Of a stretch of 64,000 nt of DNA, positions 1 to 8,262 are shown one piece after another. Location: NCBI RefSeq assembly GCF_004522175.1, contig NZ_SDEB01000001.1, positions 248,001 to 312,000 on the forward strand, given 5' to 3'. The first letter of the stretch is position 1. Each line of letters opens with the position of its first letter. The notes beneath the pieces are model-generated. The model was given only the letters and a program-made list of their open reading frames with translations, searched no databases and was not told where the DNA came from. Source of the stretch: Paracoccus ravus. GTDB taxonomy: Bacteria > Pseudomonadota > Alphaproteobacteria > Rhodobacterales > Rhodobacteraceae. The translations under genes and the position numbers were made by a program.

Positions 1-1
1 C

Positions 2-1543
2 GAGGAATTCGCCGAGATCTACAAGCTCGGCGTGGTCGAGGTTCCGACCAACCGCCCGATCCAGCGTATCGACGAGCATGACCGCGTCTATCGCACTGCC
101 GCCGAGAAATACGCCGCCGTTCTGGAAGCCATCAAAGAGGCTCATGCAAAGGGCCAGCCGATCCTGGTCGGCACGACCTCGATCGAGAAATCCGAGATGC
201 TGTCCCAGATGCTGGATCAGGCCGGCATCGCGCATAACGTGCTGAACGCGCGCCAGCACGAAGCCGAGGCCCAGATCGTGGCCGAGGCGGGCAAGCTCGG
301 CGCCGTTACCATCGCCACCAACATGGCCGGCCGCGGCACTGACATCCAGCTGGGCGGCAATGTCGAGATGAAGGTGATGCAGGCGCTCGCCGCCGATCCC
401 GAGGCCCATCCGGACGAATTGCGCGCCCGGATCGAGGCCGAGCACGAAACCGCCAAGCAGGACGTGCTGAGCGCCGGTGGACTTTTCGTCCTCGCCACCG
501 AACGCCATGAATCGCGCCGCATCGACAACCAGCTGCGCGGCCGCTCGGGCCGTCAGGGCGATCCCGGCCGCTCGCTGTTCTTCCTGTCGCTCGAAGACGA
601 CCTGATGCGCATCTTTGGTTCCGAGCGTCTGGACAAGGTCCTGTCCACGCTGGGCATGAAAGATGGCGAGGCGATCATCCATCCTTGGGTCAACAAGTCG
701 CTGGAGCGCGCACAAGCGAAAGTCGAGGGTCGCAACTTCGACATCCGCAAGCAGCTTCTGAAATTCGACGATGTGATGAACGACCAGCGCAAGGCGATCT
801 TCAGCCAGCGTCTGGAAATCATGCATACCGAAGAGGTCGACGAGGTCGCCGCGGATATGCGCAATCAGGTCCTGGACGATCTGGTGGACGAGTTCCTTCC
901 GCCCCGCGCCTATGCCGAGCAATGGGATACGGATGGGCTCAAGGCGGCGATCATCGACCGTCTGAACATGGACCTGCCGATCAAGGAATGGGCGGGCCTT
1001 GACGGCGTCGACCAGGAAGCCATGCGCGAGCGCATCCAGAATTCGGTAAGCGATTATATGGCCAAAAAGGCCGAGCAGTTCGGTCCGGACAATATGCGCC
1101 AGATCGAAAAGCAGGTTCTGCTGCAGCAGATCGACGCGAAATGGCGCGAGCATCTGGTGACGCTCGAACATTTGCGCTCGGTTGTCGGCTTCCGCGGCTA
1201 TGCGCAGCGCGATCCGCTTTCGGAATACAAGACCGAGGCCTTCCAGCTTTTCGAATCGATGCTGGACGGGTTGCGCTATGACGTGACCCAGCAGCTTGCC
1301 CGTATCCGCCCGCTGACCGATGCCGAGCGCGAGCAGATGATGCGCGACTATCAGCAGCAGATGGCCGACACGCAAAGCCGCATGCAGCCCGAACATGAAG
1401 AGGCCGAAGGCGGCGAAGTCTCGGGCCGCGTCGCTGGATTCGACGAGACCGACCCGACCACTTGGGGCAATCCCTCGCGCAACGACCCCTGCCCCTGTGG
1501 CTCGGGGAACAAGTTCAAGCATTGCCACGGCGCGCTGGCATGA
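2..1543 (+). CDS. secA: SecA preprotein translocase ATPase (3' part)
   Basis: SecA is the motor that drives unfolded preproteins through SecYEG at the inner membrane. The window opens inside the gene, so only the last ~513 of roughly 900 residues are visible; the frame is open back to base 2. The visible part holds the second nucleotide-binding fold ([12 protein letters not shown], then [14 protein letters not shown] and [14 protein letters not shown]), followed by the helical scaffold and wing region. It ends with the Cys/His zinc-binding tail [14 protein letters not shown] that contacts SecB. The stop codon is followed within 10 bases by a strong terminator. Identity is unambiguous. Confidence 0.97.
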   Translation, partial: EEFAEIYKLGVVEVPTNRPIQRIDEHDRVYRTAAEKYAAVLEAIKEAHAKGQPILVGTTSIEKSEMLSQMLDQAGIAHNVLNARQHEAEAQIVAEAGKLGAVTIATNMAGRGTDIQLGGNVEMKVMQALAADPEAHPDELRARIEAEHETAKQDVLSAGGLFVLATERHESRRIDNQLRGRSGRQGDPGRSLFFLSLEDDLMRIFGSERLDKVLSTLGMKDGEAIIHPWVNKSLERAQAKVEGRNFDIRKQLLKFDDVMNDQRKAIFSQRLEIMHTEEVDEVAADMRNQVLDDLVDEFLPPRAYAEQWDTDGLKAAIIDRLNMDLPIKEWAGLDGVDQEAMRERIQNSVSDYMAKKAEQFGPDNMRQIEKQVLLQQIDAKWREHLVTLEHLRSVVGFRGYAQRDPLSEYKTEAFQLFESMLDGLRYDVTQQLARIRPLTDAEREQMMRDYQQQMADTQSRMQPEHEEAEGGEVSGRVAGFDETDPTTWGNPSRNDPCPCGSGNKFKHCHGALA

Positions 1544-1548
1544 ATGAC

Positions 1549-1573
1549 AAGGGGCCCTGCGGGGCCCCTTTTT
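1549..1573 (+). terminator. Intrinsic terminator after secA
   Basis: A perfect 9-bp stem (AAGGGGCCC, 1549-1557, pairing with 1562-1570) with a 4-base loop runs into five T residues. It lies 5 bases past the secA stop. On the other strand the arm also ends in A/T bases, so it may also stop transcription arriving from the convergent response-regulator gene that ends at 1586. Confidence 0.85.
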
Positions 1574-1585
1574 CGTCGCACCTGA

Positions 1586-2302
1586 TCAGTCGGGCACCAG
1601 CATGTATCCCGTGCCCCGCACGGTCTGCAGATAGCGGGGCTCCCGGGGATCCGGTTCGATCTTGCGGCGCAGGCGGGTGATCTGCACGTCGATCGCCCGT
1701 TCGGAGTTTTCGCCGGCATCATCCGCGGGGCTGCGGCCCAGATCCTCGATCAATTCCGCGCGGCTGACCGGCTGTCGCGGCGTGTCGGCGAGCCGGCGCA
1801 GCAGGGCATGCTCGGTTCCGGTCAGCCGAAGCGGCGATTCCCCCTGCCAGAGTTCGCCCTTGTCGGCGTCATAGCGCAGCTGGCCGATCGACAGGAATTT
1901 CGGCCCCCGTGATTCCGCGGCCGGTACCCGGCGCAGGATCGCGGCAATGCGCAGCAAGAGTTCGCGCGGCTCGAAGGGCTTGGGCAGGTAGTCATCCGCC
2001 CCACTTTCCAGCCCCGAGATCCGGTCCTCGGTCTCGCCGCGCGCGGTCAGAAGCAGGATGGGCGTCGACATCCGCTTGCGCAGGTCTCGGGTCAGCGAGA
2101 ATCCATCCTCCCCCGGCATCATCACGTCGAGGACGATCAGGTCGAAATCCAGCCCGGCCAGCAAACGGCGGGCATGGGCCGCGTCGCGCGCGGTGCTGAT
2201 CAGGAAACCGTTCCGCATCAGAAAGCGGCGCAGCAAGGTTCGGATCCGCTCGTCATCATCGACGACGAGGATATGGGCCAGCGGCTGATCGTGCTCTGTC
2301 AT
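1586..2302 (-). CDS. petR: OmpR-family response regulator, PetR-like
   Basis: This is a 238-residue two-component response regulator. The receiver domain shows the acidic pocket (D15-D17), the phospho-acceptor D59 in LIVLDVMMPGEDGF, T86 and K108 (DDYLPKPF). A C-terminal winged-helix DNA-binding domain follows (RAIDVQITRLRRKIEPDP, then VRGTGYMLVPD). No histidine kinase lies next to it. The start overlaps the stop of the upstream MarR-type gene by four bases, so the two are co-transcribed. This MarR plus regulator pairing matches the petP-petR genes described in Rhodobacter capsulatus; that name rests on family and order rather than a search. Confidence 0.85.
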   Translation of the reverse strand: MTEHDQPLAHILVVDDDERIRTLLRRFLMRNGFLISTARDAAHARRLLAGLDFDLIVLDVMMPGEDGFSLTRDLRKRMSTPILLLTARGETEDRISGLESGADDYLPKPFEPRELLLRIAAILRRVPAAESRGPKFLSIGQLRYDADKGELWQGESPLRLTGTEHALLRRLADTPRQPVSRAELIEDLGRSPADDAGENSERAIDVQITRLRRKIEPDPREPRYLQTVRGTGYMLVPD

Positions 2303-2817
2303 GTCGGGTCGGAAAGATCCTTCAGCGCCTTGAACTGGCGCAGCGTATCACGGTCCATCATGGCCTCAAGCACCTGCCTGAAGCCCGCGACGGCCTGCGG
2401 CCCCGCTGCGCGATAGGCGCTGCGCATCCGCGCGCGCTGGGTCTCGGACAGGCGGCGTTCCAGCGCGCTGCCCTTTTCGGTCAGGAACAGCAGCCTTTCG
2501 CGGCGATCGCGCAGACCGACCCGGCTTTCGACCAGCCCGTCCTCGACCAGGGTGCGGAGCACGCGGTTCAGGGATTGCTTGGTCACGCCCAGCACGTCCA
2601 GCAGCGCCGTCACCGTCAGCCCCGGCTCGCGATGGACGAAATGCAGCGCGCGGTGATGGGCGCGGCCATAATCCATATCGGCCAGGATCAGGTCGGGATC
2701 GGAGGTGAAGGCGCGATAGGCGAAGAACATCGCCTCGATCCCGCGCCGCAACTGGTCATCGGTCAGGAACAGAAGATTTTCGCCGGAGACGGGCGCGATG
2801 CCGACCTTGTTCTGCAT
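2299..2817 (-). CDS. petP: MarR-family transcriptional regulator, PetP-like
   Basis: This is a MarR-type winged-helix regulator of about 172 residues. The DNA-binding part is TVTALLDVLGVTKQSLNRVL followed by the wing LVESRVGLRDRRERLL. I start at the ATG at 2817 (MQNKVGIAP) because GGGGGA sits a few bases upstream; the frame is open much further, but that extension runs into the promoter region shared with ilvE. It overlaps the response-regulator gene downstream by four bases. In R. capsulatus the equivalent pair affects cytochrome bc1 expression, but no pet structural genes lie in this window, so its targets here are unknown. Confidence 0.82.
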   Translation of the reverse strand: MQNKVGIAPVSGENLLFLTDDQLRRGIEAMFFAYRAFTSDPDLILADMDYGRAHHRALHFVHREPGLTVTALLDVLGVTKQSLNRVLRTLVEDGLVESRVGLRDRRERLLFLTEKGSALERRLSETQRARMRSAYRAAGPQAVAGFRQVLEAMMDRDTLRQFKALKDLSDPT

Positions 2818-2895
2818 GGTTCCCCCGTGTTGCATGGCTCTTATTACGTCAGGCTTGTTGACTTTCCAATCACCAATGGATAGCTCAGACCCCAT

Positions 2896-2905
2896 GTTGC
2901 GCAAC
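2896..2905. promoter_or_regulatory. Palindrome GTTGCGCAAC in the petP/ilvE divergent region
   Basis: A perfect 10-bp palindrome lies in the 151-base space between the MarR-type gene and ilvE, which are divergently transcribed. A partial copy (GCAAC) occurs again near 2933-2937. Dyads of this size beside MarR genes are often autoregulatory operators. The assignment is inferred from position and symmetry only. Confidence 0.35.
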
Positions 2906-2968
2906 TTTATATGCGGATACTGACCAGCTGACGCAACAATCCGAAAAACAGACCGGCCGGAGGACAAA

Positions 2969-3838
2969 ATGGCAGGCGCTTACGACGATCGTGACGGTAA
3001 AATCTGGATGGATGGCAAGCTTGTGGACTGGCGCGATGCCAATGTCCACATCCTGACCCACGGCCTGCATTACGCAAGCTCGGTATTCGAAGGCGAGCGC
3101 TGCTATAGCGGCAAGATTTTCAAGGGCCACGAGCATTCGCTGCGGCTGATCGAATCGGCACGCCTTCTGGACATGCAATCGCCCTATACCGCCGAAGAGA
3201 TCGATGCGGCCAAGGAAGAGGTGTTGAAGGCCAATGGTTTCACCGATGCCTATGTGCGCGCGGTGATGTGGCGCGGCTCGGGCCTCGACATGGGCGTGTC
3301 GGCCGCCCGCAACCCGGTGCGCCTGGCTGTCGCGGCCTGGGAATGGGGCAGCTATTACGGTGACGCGAAATGGCAGGGTGCCAAGCTCGACATCGCCAAA
3401 TGGAAACGCCCGAGCCCCGATACCATCCCGACCGCCGCCAAGGCCGCCGGCCTCTACATGATCTGCACCATGTCCAAGCACGCCGCCGAGGCCAAGGGCT
3501 GCTCGGATGCGCTGTTCATGGATTGGGAGGGATATGTCGCCGAGGCGACCGGCGCGAACGTCTTTTTCATCAAGGATGGCGAGGTCCATACCCCGCTGGC
3601 CGACCGCTTCCTGAACGGGATCACGCGCCAGACCATCATCCAGATGCTCAGGGACAAGGGCATCGCGGTGCATGAGCGCCGCATCACTCCCGAAGAACTG
3701 GAAGGCTTCCAGGAATGCTTCCTGACCGGCACGGCGGCCGAGGTCACCCCGGTCGGTCAGATCGGCGACTGGCATTTCCAGGTCGGCCAACTGACCCGCG
3801 ACATCGCCGCGGATTACGAGGCGCTGGTCCGCGCCTGA
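2969..3838 (+). CDS. ilvE: Branched-chain amino acid aminotransferase
   Basis: This class IV PLP-dependent aminotransferase (289 residues) catalyses the last step of valine, leucine and isoleucine synthesis and the first of their breakdown. The PLP lysine lies in IPTAAKAAGLYM, followed by the family pattern GYVAEATGANVFFI and the late FLTGTAAEVTPVGQI segment. An AGGA-type ribosome site sits just before the ATG. It is monocistronic: a divergent regulator lies upstream and a terminator directly downstream. Length and motifs match typical bacterial IlvE. Confidence 0.93.
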   Translation: MAGAYDDRDGKIWMDGKLVDWRDANVHILTHGLHYASSVFEGERCYSGKIFKGHEHSLRLIESARLLDMQSPYTAEEIDAAKEEVLKANGFTDAYVRAVMWRGSGLDMGVSAARNPVRLAVAAWEWGSYYGDAKWQGAKLDIAKWKRPSPDTIPTAAKAAGLYMICTMSKHAAEAKGCSDALFMDWEGYVAEATGANVFFIKDGEVHTPLADRFLNGITRQTIIQMLRDKGIAVHERRITPEELEGFQECFLTGTAAEVTPVGQIGDWHFQVGQLTRDIAADYEALVRA

Positions 3839-3862
3839 TCCGGCCACAGGACATGAAAAGAT

Positions 3863-3890
3863 CGGCCGCAGCGCAATGCTGCGGCCGGTT
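3863..3890 (+). terminator. Intrinsic terminator after ilvE
   Basis: A perfect 10-bp stem (CGGCCGCAGC, 3863-3872, with GCTGCGGCCG, 3878-3887) closes a 5-base loop and is followed by a short T stretch. It lies 24 bases past the ilvE stop and also separates ilvE from the convergent small gene at 3905-4096. Confidence 0.8.
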
Positions 3891-3904
3891 TCGATCCGTT
3901 CGGA

Positions 3905-4096
3905 TCAGACGCGATGTCCGCGCTCGATACGGGCGAATTCGATGATGCGCCGGCCTTCGCTGGCAGTTTCCTTGCGAGGCCTGGAATGCAGGACCGCAAC
4001 CGACGGGTGCATCCCGGATTCGCGCTCCTGACGGGTGAAATTCTGCAGGCGGCCCGGGCCATTTTCCTGCGTCTTATCCGTGATATGCCGTGTCAT
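3905..4096 (-). CDS. Small basic protein of unknown function (63 aa)
   Basis: This short reading frame encodes about 63 residues rich in Arg, Glu and His and ending GRRIIEFARIERGHRV. There is no signal peptide or membrane segment. I chose the ATG at 4096 (MTRHITDKT) because GGGGGAG lies about ten bases upstream; an in-frame ATG at 4114 has no comparable site. The compact, charged, non-repetitive composition and the ribosome site favour a real gene, but I do not recognise the family. Confidence 0.55.
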   Translation of the reverse strand: MTRHITDKTQENGPGRLQNFTRQERESGMHPSVAVLHSRPRKETASEGRRIIEFARIERGHRV

Positions 4097-4159
4097 ATGG
4101 CCAAACTCCCCCATTTGGTGCCGGGCAGCCTAGCATGAATCCGGAAACACTTCACCCTT

Positions 4160-4624
4160 TCAGGCGGCCTTGATCCCCGGAGCGGCGGCCAGCATGGCAT
4201 GCAGCGCCACCGGATCCTCATTGGCCCGCAGCTTGGCGCGCAGATCCTGATCGCGCAGCGTCCGCGAGACCAGCGCGAGTGCCTTGAGGTGATCGACGCC
4301 CGAATTCTTGGGGGCCAGAAGGGCAAAGATCAGATCGACGGGCTGACGGTCCACCGCGTCGAAATCGAGCGGCTTTTCAAGCCGCAGGAAAAGCCCGACC
4401 ACATGATCGAGCCCATGCAGCCTTGCATGGGGCAATGCGACGCCGTGACCGACACCGGTCGGACCCAGCGATTCCCGCTCTTGCAGCGCGTCAAGGGTCT
4501 GGGCCGCATCCACGCCATAGGCGCTGCGGGCCTGCTCTGCAATTTCCTGGAACAGCCGCTTCTTGCTGGTGCTCTGGGTCATCGTCCGAACGGCCGAAGG
4601 AGAGAGAATGTCGCTGATCTGCAT
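4160..4624 (-). CDS. ptsN: PTS IIA-like nitrogen regulatory protein PtsN
   Basis: PtsN (EIIA-Ntr) is a cytoplasmic phospho-protein of the nitrogen-type phosphotransferase relay that adjusts nitrogen, potassium and envelope physiology. The 154-residue form starting MQISDILSPS fits the family; a GTG-type extension to 4654 is unlikely. The phospho-accepting histidine is H66 in GVALPHARLHGL. It lies downstream of hpf on the same strand, as in many proteobacteria. A stem-loop lies in the 79-base gap between them. Confidence 0.9.
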   Translation of the reverse strand: MQISDILSPSAVRTMTQSTSKKRLFQEIAEQARSAYGVDAAQTLDALQERESLGPTGVGHGVALPHARLHGLDHVVGLFLRLEKPLDFDAVDRQPVDLIFALLAPKNSGVDHLKALALVSRTLRDQDLRAKLRANEDPVALHAMLAAAPGIKAA

Positions 4625-4643
4625 GTTGCCCGAAATTGTCCAA

Positions 4644-4672
4644 GTCCCGGCCACGGGTCACGTGACCGGGAC
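4644..4672 (-). promoter_or_regulatory. Stem-loop between hpf and ptsN containing GGTCACGTGACC
   Basis: Arms GTCCCGG (4644-4650) and CCGGGAC (4666-4672) flank a 15-base interior that carries most of the 12-bp palindrome GGTCACGTGACC (4656-4667). No T run follows on the minus strand, so it looks more like an operator or an mRNA-stabilising or attenuating hairpin than a terminator. It is not a parS site, since only the central hexamer matches. Confidence 0.35.
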
Positions 4673-4703
4673 AATACCTTAGAAGACTGCTCTGTCGCTC
4701 AGT

Positions 4704-5279
4704 CTAGACCAGATTGCGGGGGTCGATCCAGCCCACGTTGCCGTCGTCGCGACGGTGGACCACATTGACGCCCCCATGTTTCTCGTTGCGGAACACCAGA
4801 AGCGGTGAGCCGGCCAGTTCCATCTGCATCACGGCCTCGCCGACCGAAAGCGTGGGAACGCGCGTTTCCATTTCCGCGATGATGACGGGCTGCAGGCCGT
4901 TCTCCGGTGATTCCTCGTCGTCCTCATCAGCGGCCAGCACATACATGCCGGCCTGCTCGAAGGCAACTGGCTCAACCCGGTCCTTGTGGTGATCCTTCAG
5001 GCGGCGCTTGTAGCGGCGCAGCTGCTTGTCCATGCGCTCCTTGCACTGCTCGAATGCGGCATAGATCTCGGTCGATGCGCCCTTGGCCTGCACATTCAGC
5101 CCGGTCGACAGATGTACCACGGCATCGCAGATCATTTCATGCGCATTACGGGAAAAGATGACGGTCGCGTCGGTCGGTCTTTGCGAATATTTCTCCATGA
5201 CTCCGCCCAGCTCGGTTTTCACATGCGTCGTGAGTGCATCCCCGACGTCGATCTGTTTTCCGCTGATCTGATAGCGCAT
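4704..5279 (-). CDS. hpf: Ribosome hibernation promoting factor, long form
   Basis: The product binds the 30S subunit and promotes formation of inactive 100S ribosomes in stationary phase. At 191 residues it is the long form: an N-terminal S30AE domain (MRYQISGKQIDVGDAL through EQCKERMDKQLRRYKRR), an acidic linker (AADEDDEESPENG), and a C-terminal dimerisation domain (MQMELAGSPLLVFRNEKHGG). The ATG at 5279 has AAAGGA at the right distance. It is followed by ptsN and preceded by the lpt block with a 159-base gap. Confidence 0.94.
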   Translation of the reverse strand: MRYQISGKQIDVGDALTTHVKTELGGVMEKYSQRPTDATVIFSRNAHEMICDAVVHLSTGLNVQAKGASTEIYAAFEQCKERMDKQLRRYKRRLKDHHKDRVEPVAFEQAGMYVLAADEDDEESPENGLQPVIIAEMETRVPTLSVGEAVMQMELAGSPLLVFRNEKHGGVNVVHRRDDGNVGWIDPRNLV

Positions 5280-5384
5280 GATGGTCCGTCCTTTCGGTTG
5301 CCCGGCCTTGCTGCACACCGCCCGCGCGGCTGTGCCGTCCGGGTTGCTGGCAGGTTCTGTCGCACCCGCCATATGATCATTTGG

Positions 5385-5406
5385 TGACAGTGCCCCCGAA
5401 CTGTCA
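5385..5406 (-). promoter_or_regulatory. Inverted repeat TGACAGT-N8-ACTGTCA upstream of hpf
   Basis: A perfect 7-bp inverted repeat with an 8-base G/C spacer lies in the gap between lptB and hpf. On the minus strand its outer arm overlaps TTGACA, a good -35 hexamer for an hpf promoter, though I see no convincing -10 at 17 bases. It could be an operator or a short hairpin. Confidence 0.3.
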
Positions 5407-5438
5407 ACGGGCTCGCGATGTCGCAGGCGACATGCCCC

Positions 5439-6182
5439 TCAGTTCATCCGGAAGGATTCGCCAAGATAGACGCGGCGGACCTGCGGATCGTCCACGATCT
5501 CGGAGGTGGTTCCCGATTTCAGAACATGGCCGTCATGCAGGATATAGGCGCGATCGACGATTTCGAGCGTCTCGCGCACATTGTGATCGGTGATCAGCAC
5601 ACCGATTCCCCGGCTCTTCAGATCATGGACAAGGCCGCGAATCTCACCCACGGCAATCGGATCGACCCCGGCAAAGGGCTCGTCGAGCAGCAGATAGGAC
5701 GGGTTCGAGGCAAGGCAGCGCGCGATCTCGACCCGCCGGCGCTCGCCGCCCGAAAGCGCCATGGCCGAGGCATTGCGCAGGTGTTCGATGGAAAACTCTC
5801 CGAGCAGCGTTTCCAGCCGCTCGCGGCGGTGATGCACATCGCGGCAGACCAGTTCCAGAACCGAGTTGATATTCTGCTCGACCGTCAGTCCGCGAAAGAT
5901 CGACATTTCCTGCGGCAGGTATCCGATCCCCATCTGAGCACGGCGATACATCGGCAGCGCCGTCGCGTCCTGCCCGTCGATCAGCACCTGTCCGGCATCG
6001 GGCGAGACCAGCCCGGCAACGCAGTAGAACGTGGTCGTCTTGCCCGAGCCGTTCGGGCCAAGCAGCGCCACCACCTCGCCTCGGTCCAGCATCAGCTCGA
6101 CATCCCGGATCACCGGCCGCGCGCGATAGGATTTGCGCAGACCGCGCACCCGCAGCCCGGTCGCAAGCTGTGACGAGGACAT
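5439..6182 (-). CDS. lptB: LPS export ABC transporter ATP-binding protein LptB
   Basis: LptB is the cytoplasmic ATPase of the LptB2FG complex, which extracts lipopolysaccharide from the inner membrane. The 247-residue protein has Walker A GPNGSGKTTT, a signature ALSGGERRRVEIARCLA, Walker B YLLLDEPFAGVDP and switch His in LITDHNVRETL. Its start shares one base with the lptA stop (TGATG), showing translational coupling in an lptC-lptA-lptB operon. LptF and LptG are not in this window. Confidence 0.95.
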   Translation of the reverse strand: MSSSQLATGLRVRGLRKSYRARPVIRDVELMLDRGEVVALLGPNGSGKTTTFYCVAGLVSPDAGQVLIDGQDATALPMYRRAQMGIGYLPQEMSIFRGLTVEQNINSVLELVCRDVHHRRERLETLLGEFSIEHLRNASAMALSGGERRRVEIARCLASNPSYLLLDEPFAGVDPIAVGEIRGLVHDLKSRGIGVLITDHNVRETLEIVDRAYILHDGHVLKSGTTSEIVDDPQVRRVYLGESFRMN

Positions 6183-6667
6183 CAGTTTCCTCCTGGCTGC
6201 AACACGCTGCGCACCCGGCCCGAGGCATTGGCCGTGCCGGTGGCAAGGTTCACGGTGACCGTCTCGCCGGCCAATACATTCTGGCCCTGGGTCAGCAGCA
6301 CATCGCCCCGAAGCACGACATTTCCCGAATTGACATCGTAATCCGCGCTCTGCGCCTCGGCCGCGTCCTGCCCGCTGACCAGCGTGACATTGCCCGTGGC
6401 CTGCAGCGCGCTGATCCGGCGGGCATCGCCCGAGGCATAGGTCACCTCGACCCGGTCGGCCGAAAGCCGCATCGCGCCCTGCCCGATCAGGACATTGCCG
6501 GAAAAGACTGCCAGACCGGTCGCCTGATCCACCTGCAGCGAATCGGCGGTGACCTCGACGGGTGCCTTGACGTCCTGCGCATTACCGAAACCGGTCGTCT
6601 GGGCGATAGCCGCATGGGCCAGGGCCAAGGCCAGGGCAAAGGGCAGCACTGCTTGCCGGATCATCAT
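6182..6667 (-). CDS. lptA: LPS transport periplasmic protein LptA
   Basis: LptA forms the periplasmic bridge that carries lipopolysaccharide from the LptBFGC complex to LptD. The 161-residue product begins with a signal peptide (MMIRQAVLPFALALALAHAA, cleavage near AIAQ). It continues with the OstA beta-jellyroll pattern of repeated short strands (LQVDQATGLAVFSGNVLIG, RLSADRVEVTY, ATGNVTLVSGQD, SGNVVLRGDVLLTQG). Its stop overlaps the lptB start, and lptC lies 58 bases upstream. Confidence 0.9.
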   Translation of the reverse strand: MMIRQAVLPFALALALAHAAIAQTTGFGNAQDVKAPVEVTADSLQVDQATGLAVFSGNVLIGQGAMRLSADRVEVTYASGDARRISALQATGNVTLVSGQDAAEAQSADYDVNSGNVVLRGDVLLTQGQNVLAGETVTVNLATGTANASGRVRSVLQPGGN

Positions 6668-6725
6668 GCGTCCTTTCTGCCGGGCGACTGGGGCCGGTCC
6701 TGCCGCAAGGTCAGGGTCGGGCGGA

Positions 6726-7304
6726 TCATGGGCGATATATCAACCGGACTCCGCCCGTCAAATCAAGAACGTGATCGGGATCGCCTGGCGCCTTGGGCCT
6801 CAACTCCATCCCACCGGCGGTCATCCGTCCGAAAGGGGCCAACACATTGACCTCGCGATCGGCCGTGAGCCTGCCCTCGAGCAGAGCCGCATGGAATTCA
6901 GGCGCGGTCACGATCCAGCCATCCGCCGTGGTCATGCGCGCGCCCTCGGTCAGGGACATGGACTGGTCATCCAAAGCGGCGGTCCCGGCGCTCAGATCGG
7001 CGGCCCGCCCGTCCTTGGCGCGCAGGGTCACCCGGATATCGCGCATCCGGCCCTGATCCGGGCCTGTTCCCGGCTCGCCCTCGGCCGCGACGATGGTCAG
7101 TTGCGCGCCATTGCTCGTCACCCCGCTATAGCGCGGGGCCGTGACTGCCTGACGCTCGGCCAGATCCTGCGGATCGACGGTGGCATAGGGAATGGCCGGG
7201 GTGGTCTCGGGCTTGCGCCCGAGCAGGAACAGCACCGACAAGAGGGCCAGCGCCGTCAGAGGCAGGATCACGCGCAGCCAGGCGACGATGCGCGACCGCA
7301 GCAT
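6726..7304 (-). CDS. lptC: LPS export protein LptC
   Basis: LptC is a bitopic inner-membrane protein that hands lipopolysaccharide to LptA. The ATG at 7304 gives 192 residues with one N-terminal membrane helix (VILPLTALALLSVLFLLG) and a periplasmic beta-rich region containing LEGRLTADREVNVLAPFGRM. It starts 4 bases after the kdsD stop. Sequence conservation in this family is weak, so the call leans on topology and on lying directly before lptA and lptB. Confidence 0.85.
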   Translation of the reverse strand: MLRSRIVAWLRVILPLTALALLSVLFLLGRKPETTPAIPYATVDPQDLAERQAVTAPRYSGVTSNGAQLTIVAAEGEPGTGPDQGRMRDIRVTLRAKDGRAADLSAGTAALDDQSMSLTEGARMTTADGWIVTAPEFHAALLEGRLTADREVNVLAPFGRMTAGGMELRPKAPGDPDHVLDLTGGVRLIYRP

Positions 7305-7308
7305 GAGG

Positions 7309-8253
7309 TCAGACCATCCCGCTGCGCAGGAAATCGTGGATATGCAGCAACCCGACCGGCCGCTCTTCGGACAAGACGAACAGGCTGGTGATCTTGCGCG
7401 CCTGCATTTCGGCCAGAGCCTGCTCGGCAAGGCTTTCGGGCGAAATCGAGCGCGGCGCGCGGGTCATCACCTCATGCGCCTTGTGCGACAAGAGCCCGTC
7501 CATGTGCCGCCGCAGGTCGCCATCGGTGATGATCCCGGTCAGCCGACCATCGACATCGGTGACGCCGGTGACACCAAAGCCCTTCTGGCTGATGACCAGC
7601 AGCGCCTCGGACATCGGGGACAGTTCCTCGACCAGAGGGATGTCGCGATGCATCATATCGCCGACGCGCGACAGCTTTGCCCCCAGTTTCCCGCCGGGAT
7701 GGAAAGTACGGAAATGCTCGGGGGTGAACTTGCGATGCTCCATCAGGGCGACGGCCAGCGCGTCGCCAAGCGCCATGGTCATGGTGGTCGAGGTGGTCGG
7801 CACGATCCCCGAACCGCAGGCCTCGGGCGCGGCAGGCAGGACCAGCGCCACGTCGGATTGCCGCAGCAGGGTCGATTCGGGGCGGCTTGCGACCCCGATC
7901 AGGGGGATGCTGAACCGCCGCGTATGGGCGATGAGATCGGCCAGTTCCGGGGTTTCGCCACTATTCGACAGGACCAGCGCCACGTCGCTTTCGGTGACCA
8001 TGCCCAGATCGCCATGGCTCGCCTCGCCGGGATGGACGAATTGCGCGGGCGTTCCGGTCGAGGCCAGCGTGGCCGCGATCTTGCGCCCGACATGGCCCGA
8101 TTTTCCCATGCCCGAGACGATCACCCGCCCGCGCGCCGCCAAGATCAGCTCGATGGCGCGGTCGAATTCATTCCCCAGCCCGTCAGACAAGGCGGCCATG
8201 CCCTCGGCCTCGGCGCGGATCACCCGGCGGGCGGTATCTAGATATGCACTCAT
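7309..8253 (-). CDS. kdsD: Arabinose-5-phosphate isomerase (KpsF/GutQ family)
   Basis: The enzyme interconverts ribulose-5-phosphate and arabinose-5-phosphate, the first step to Kdo for lipopolysaccharide. The 314-residue protein has an N-terminal SIS sugar-isomerase domain (RVIVSGMGKSGHVGRKIAAT, then FVHPGEASHGDLGM) and two C-terminal CBS modules (DMMHRDIPLVEELSPMSEAL; PRSISPESLAEQALAEM). It sits between rnd and lptC with gaps of fewer than 10 bases, giving an operon that links Kdo synthesis to LPS export. Confidence 0.93.
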   Translation of the reverse strand: MSAYLDTARRVIRAEAEGMAALSDGLGNEFDRAIELILAARGRVIVSGMGKSGHVGRKIAATLASTGTPAQFVHPGEASHGDLGMVTESDVALVLSNSGETPELADLIAHTRRFSIPLIGVASRPESTLLRQSDVALVLPAAPEACGSGIVPTTSTTMTMALGDALAVALMEHRKFTPEHFRTFHPGGKLGAKLSRVGDMMHRDIPLVEELSPMSEALLVISQKGFGVTGVTDVDGRLTGIITDGDLRRHMDGLLSHKAHEVMTRAPRSISPESLAEQALAEMQARKITSLFVLSEERPVGLLHIHDFLRSGMV

Positions 8254-8262
8254 GTTCTGAAC

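Noticed and set aside
4659..4664. CACGTG within GGTCACGTGACC upstream of ptsN, considered as a parS site.
   Set aside because: Only the core hexamer matches; the flanks agree with the parS consensus at few positions.
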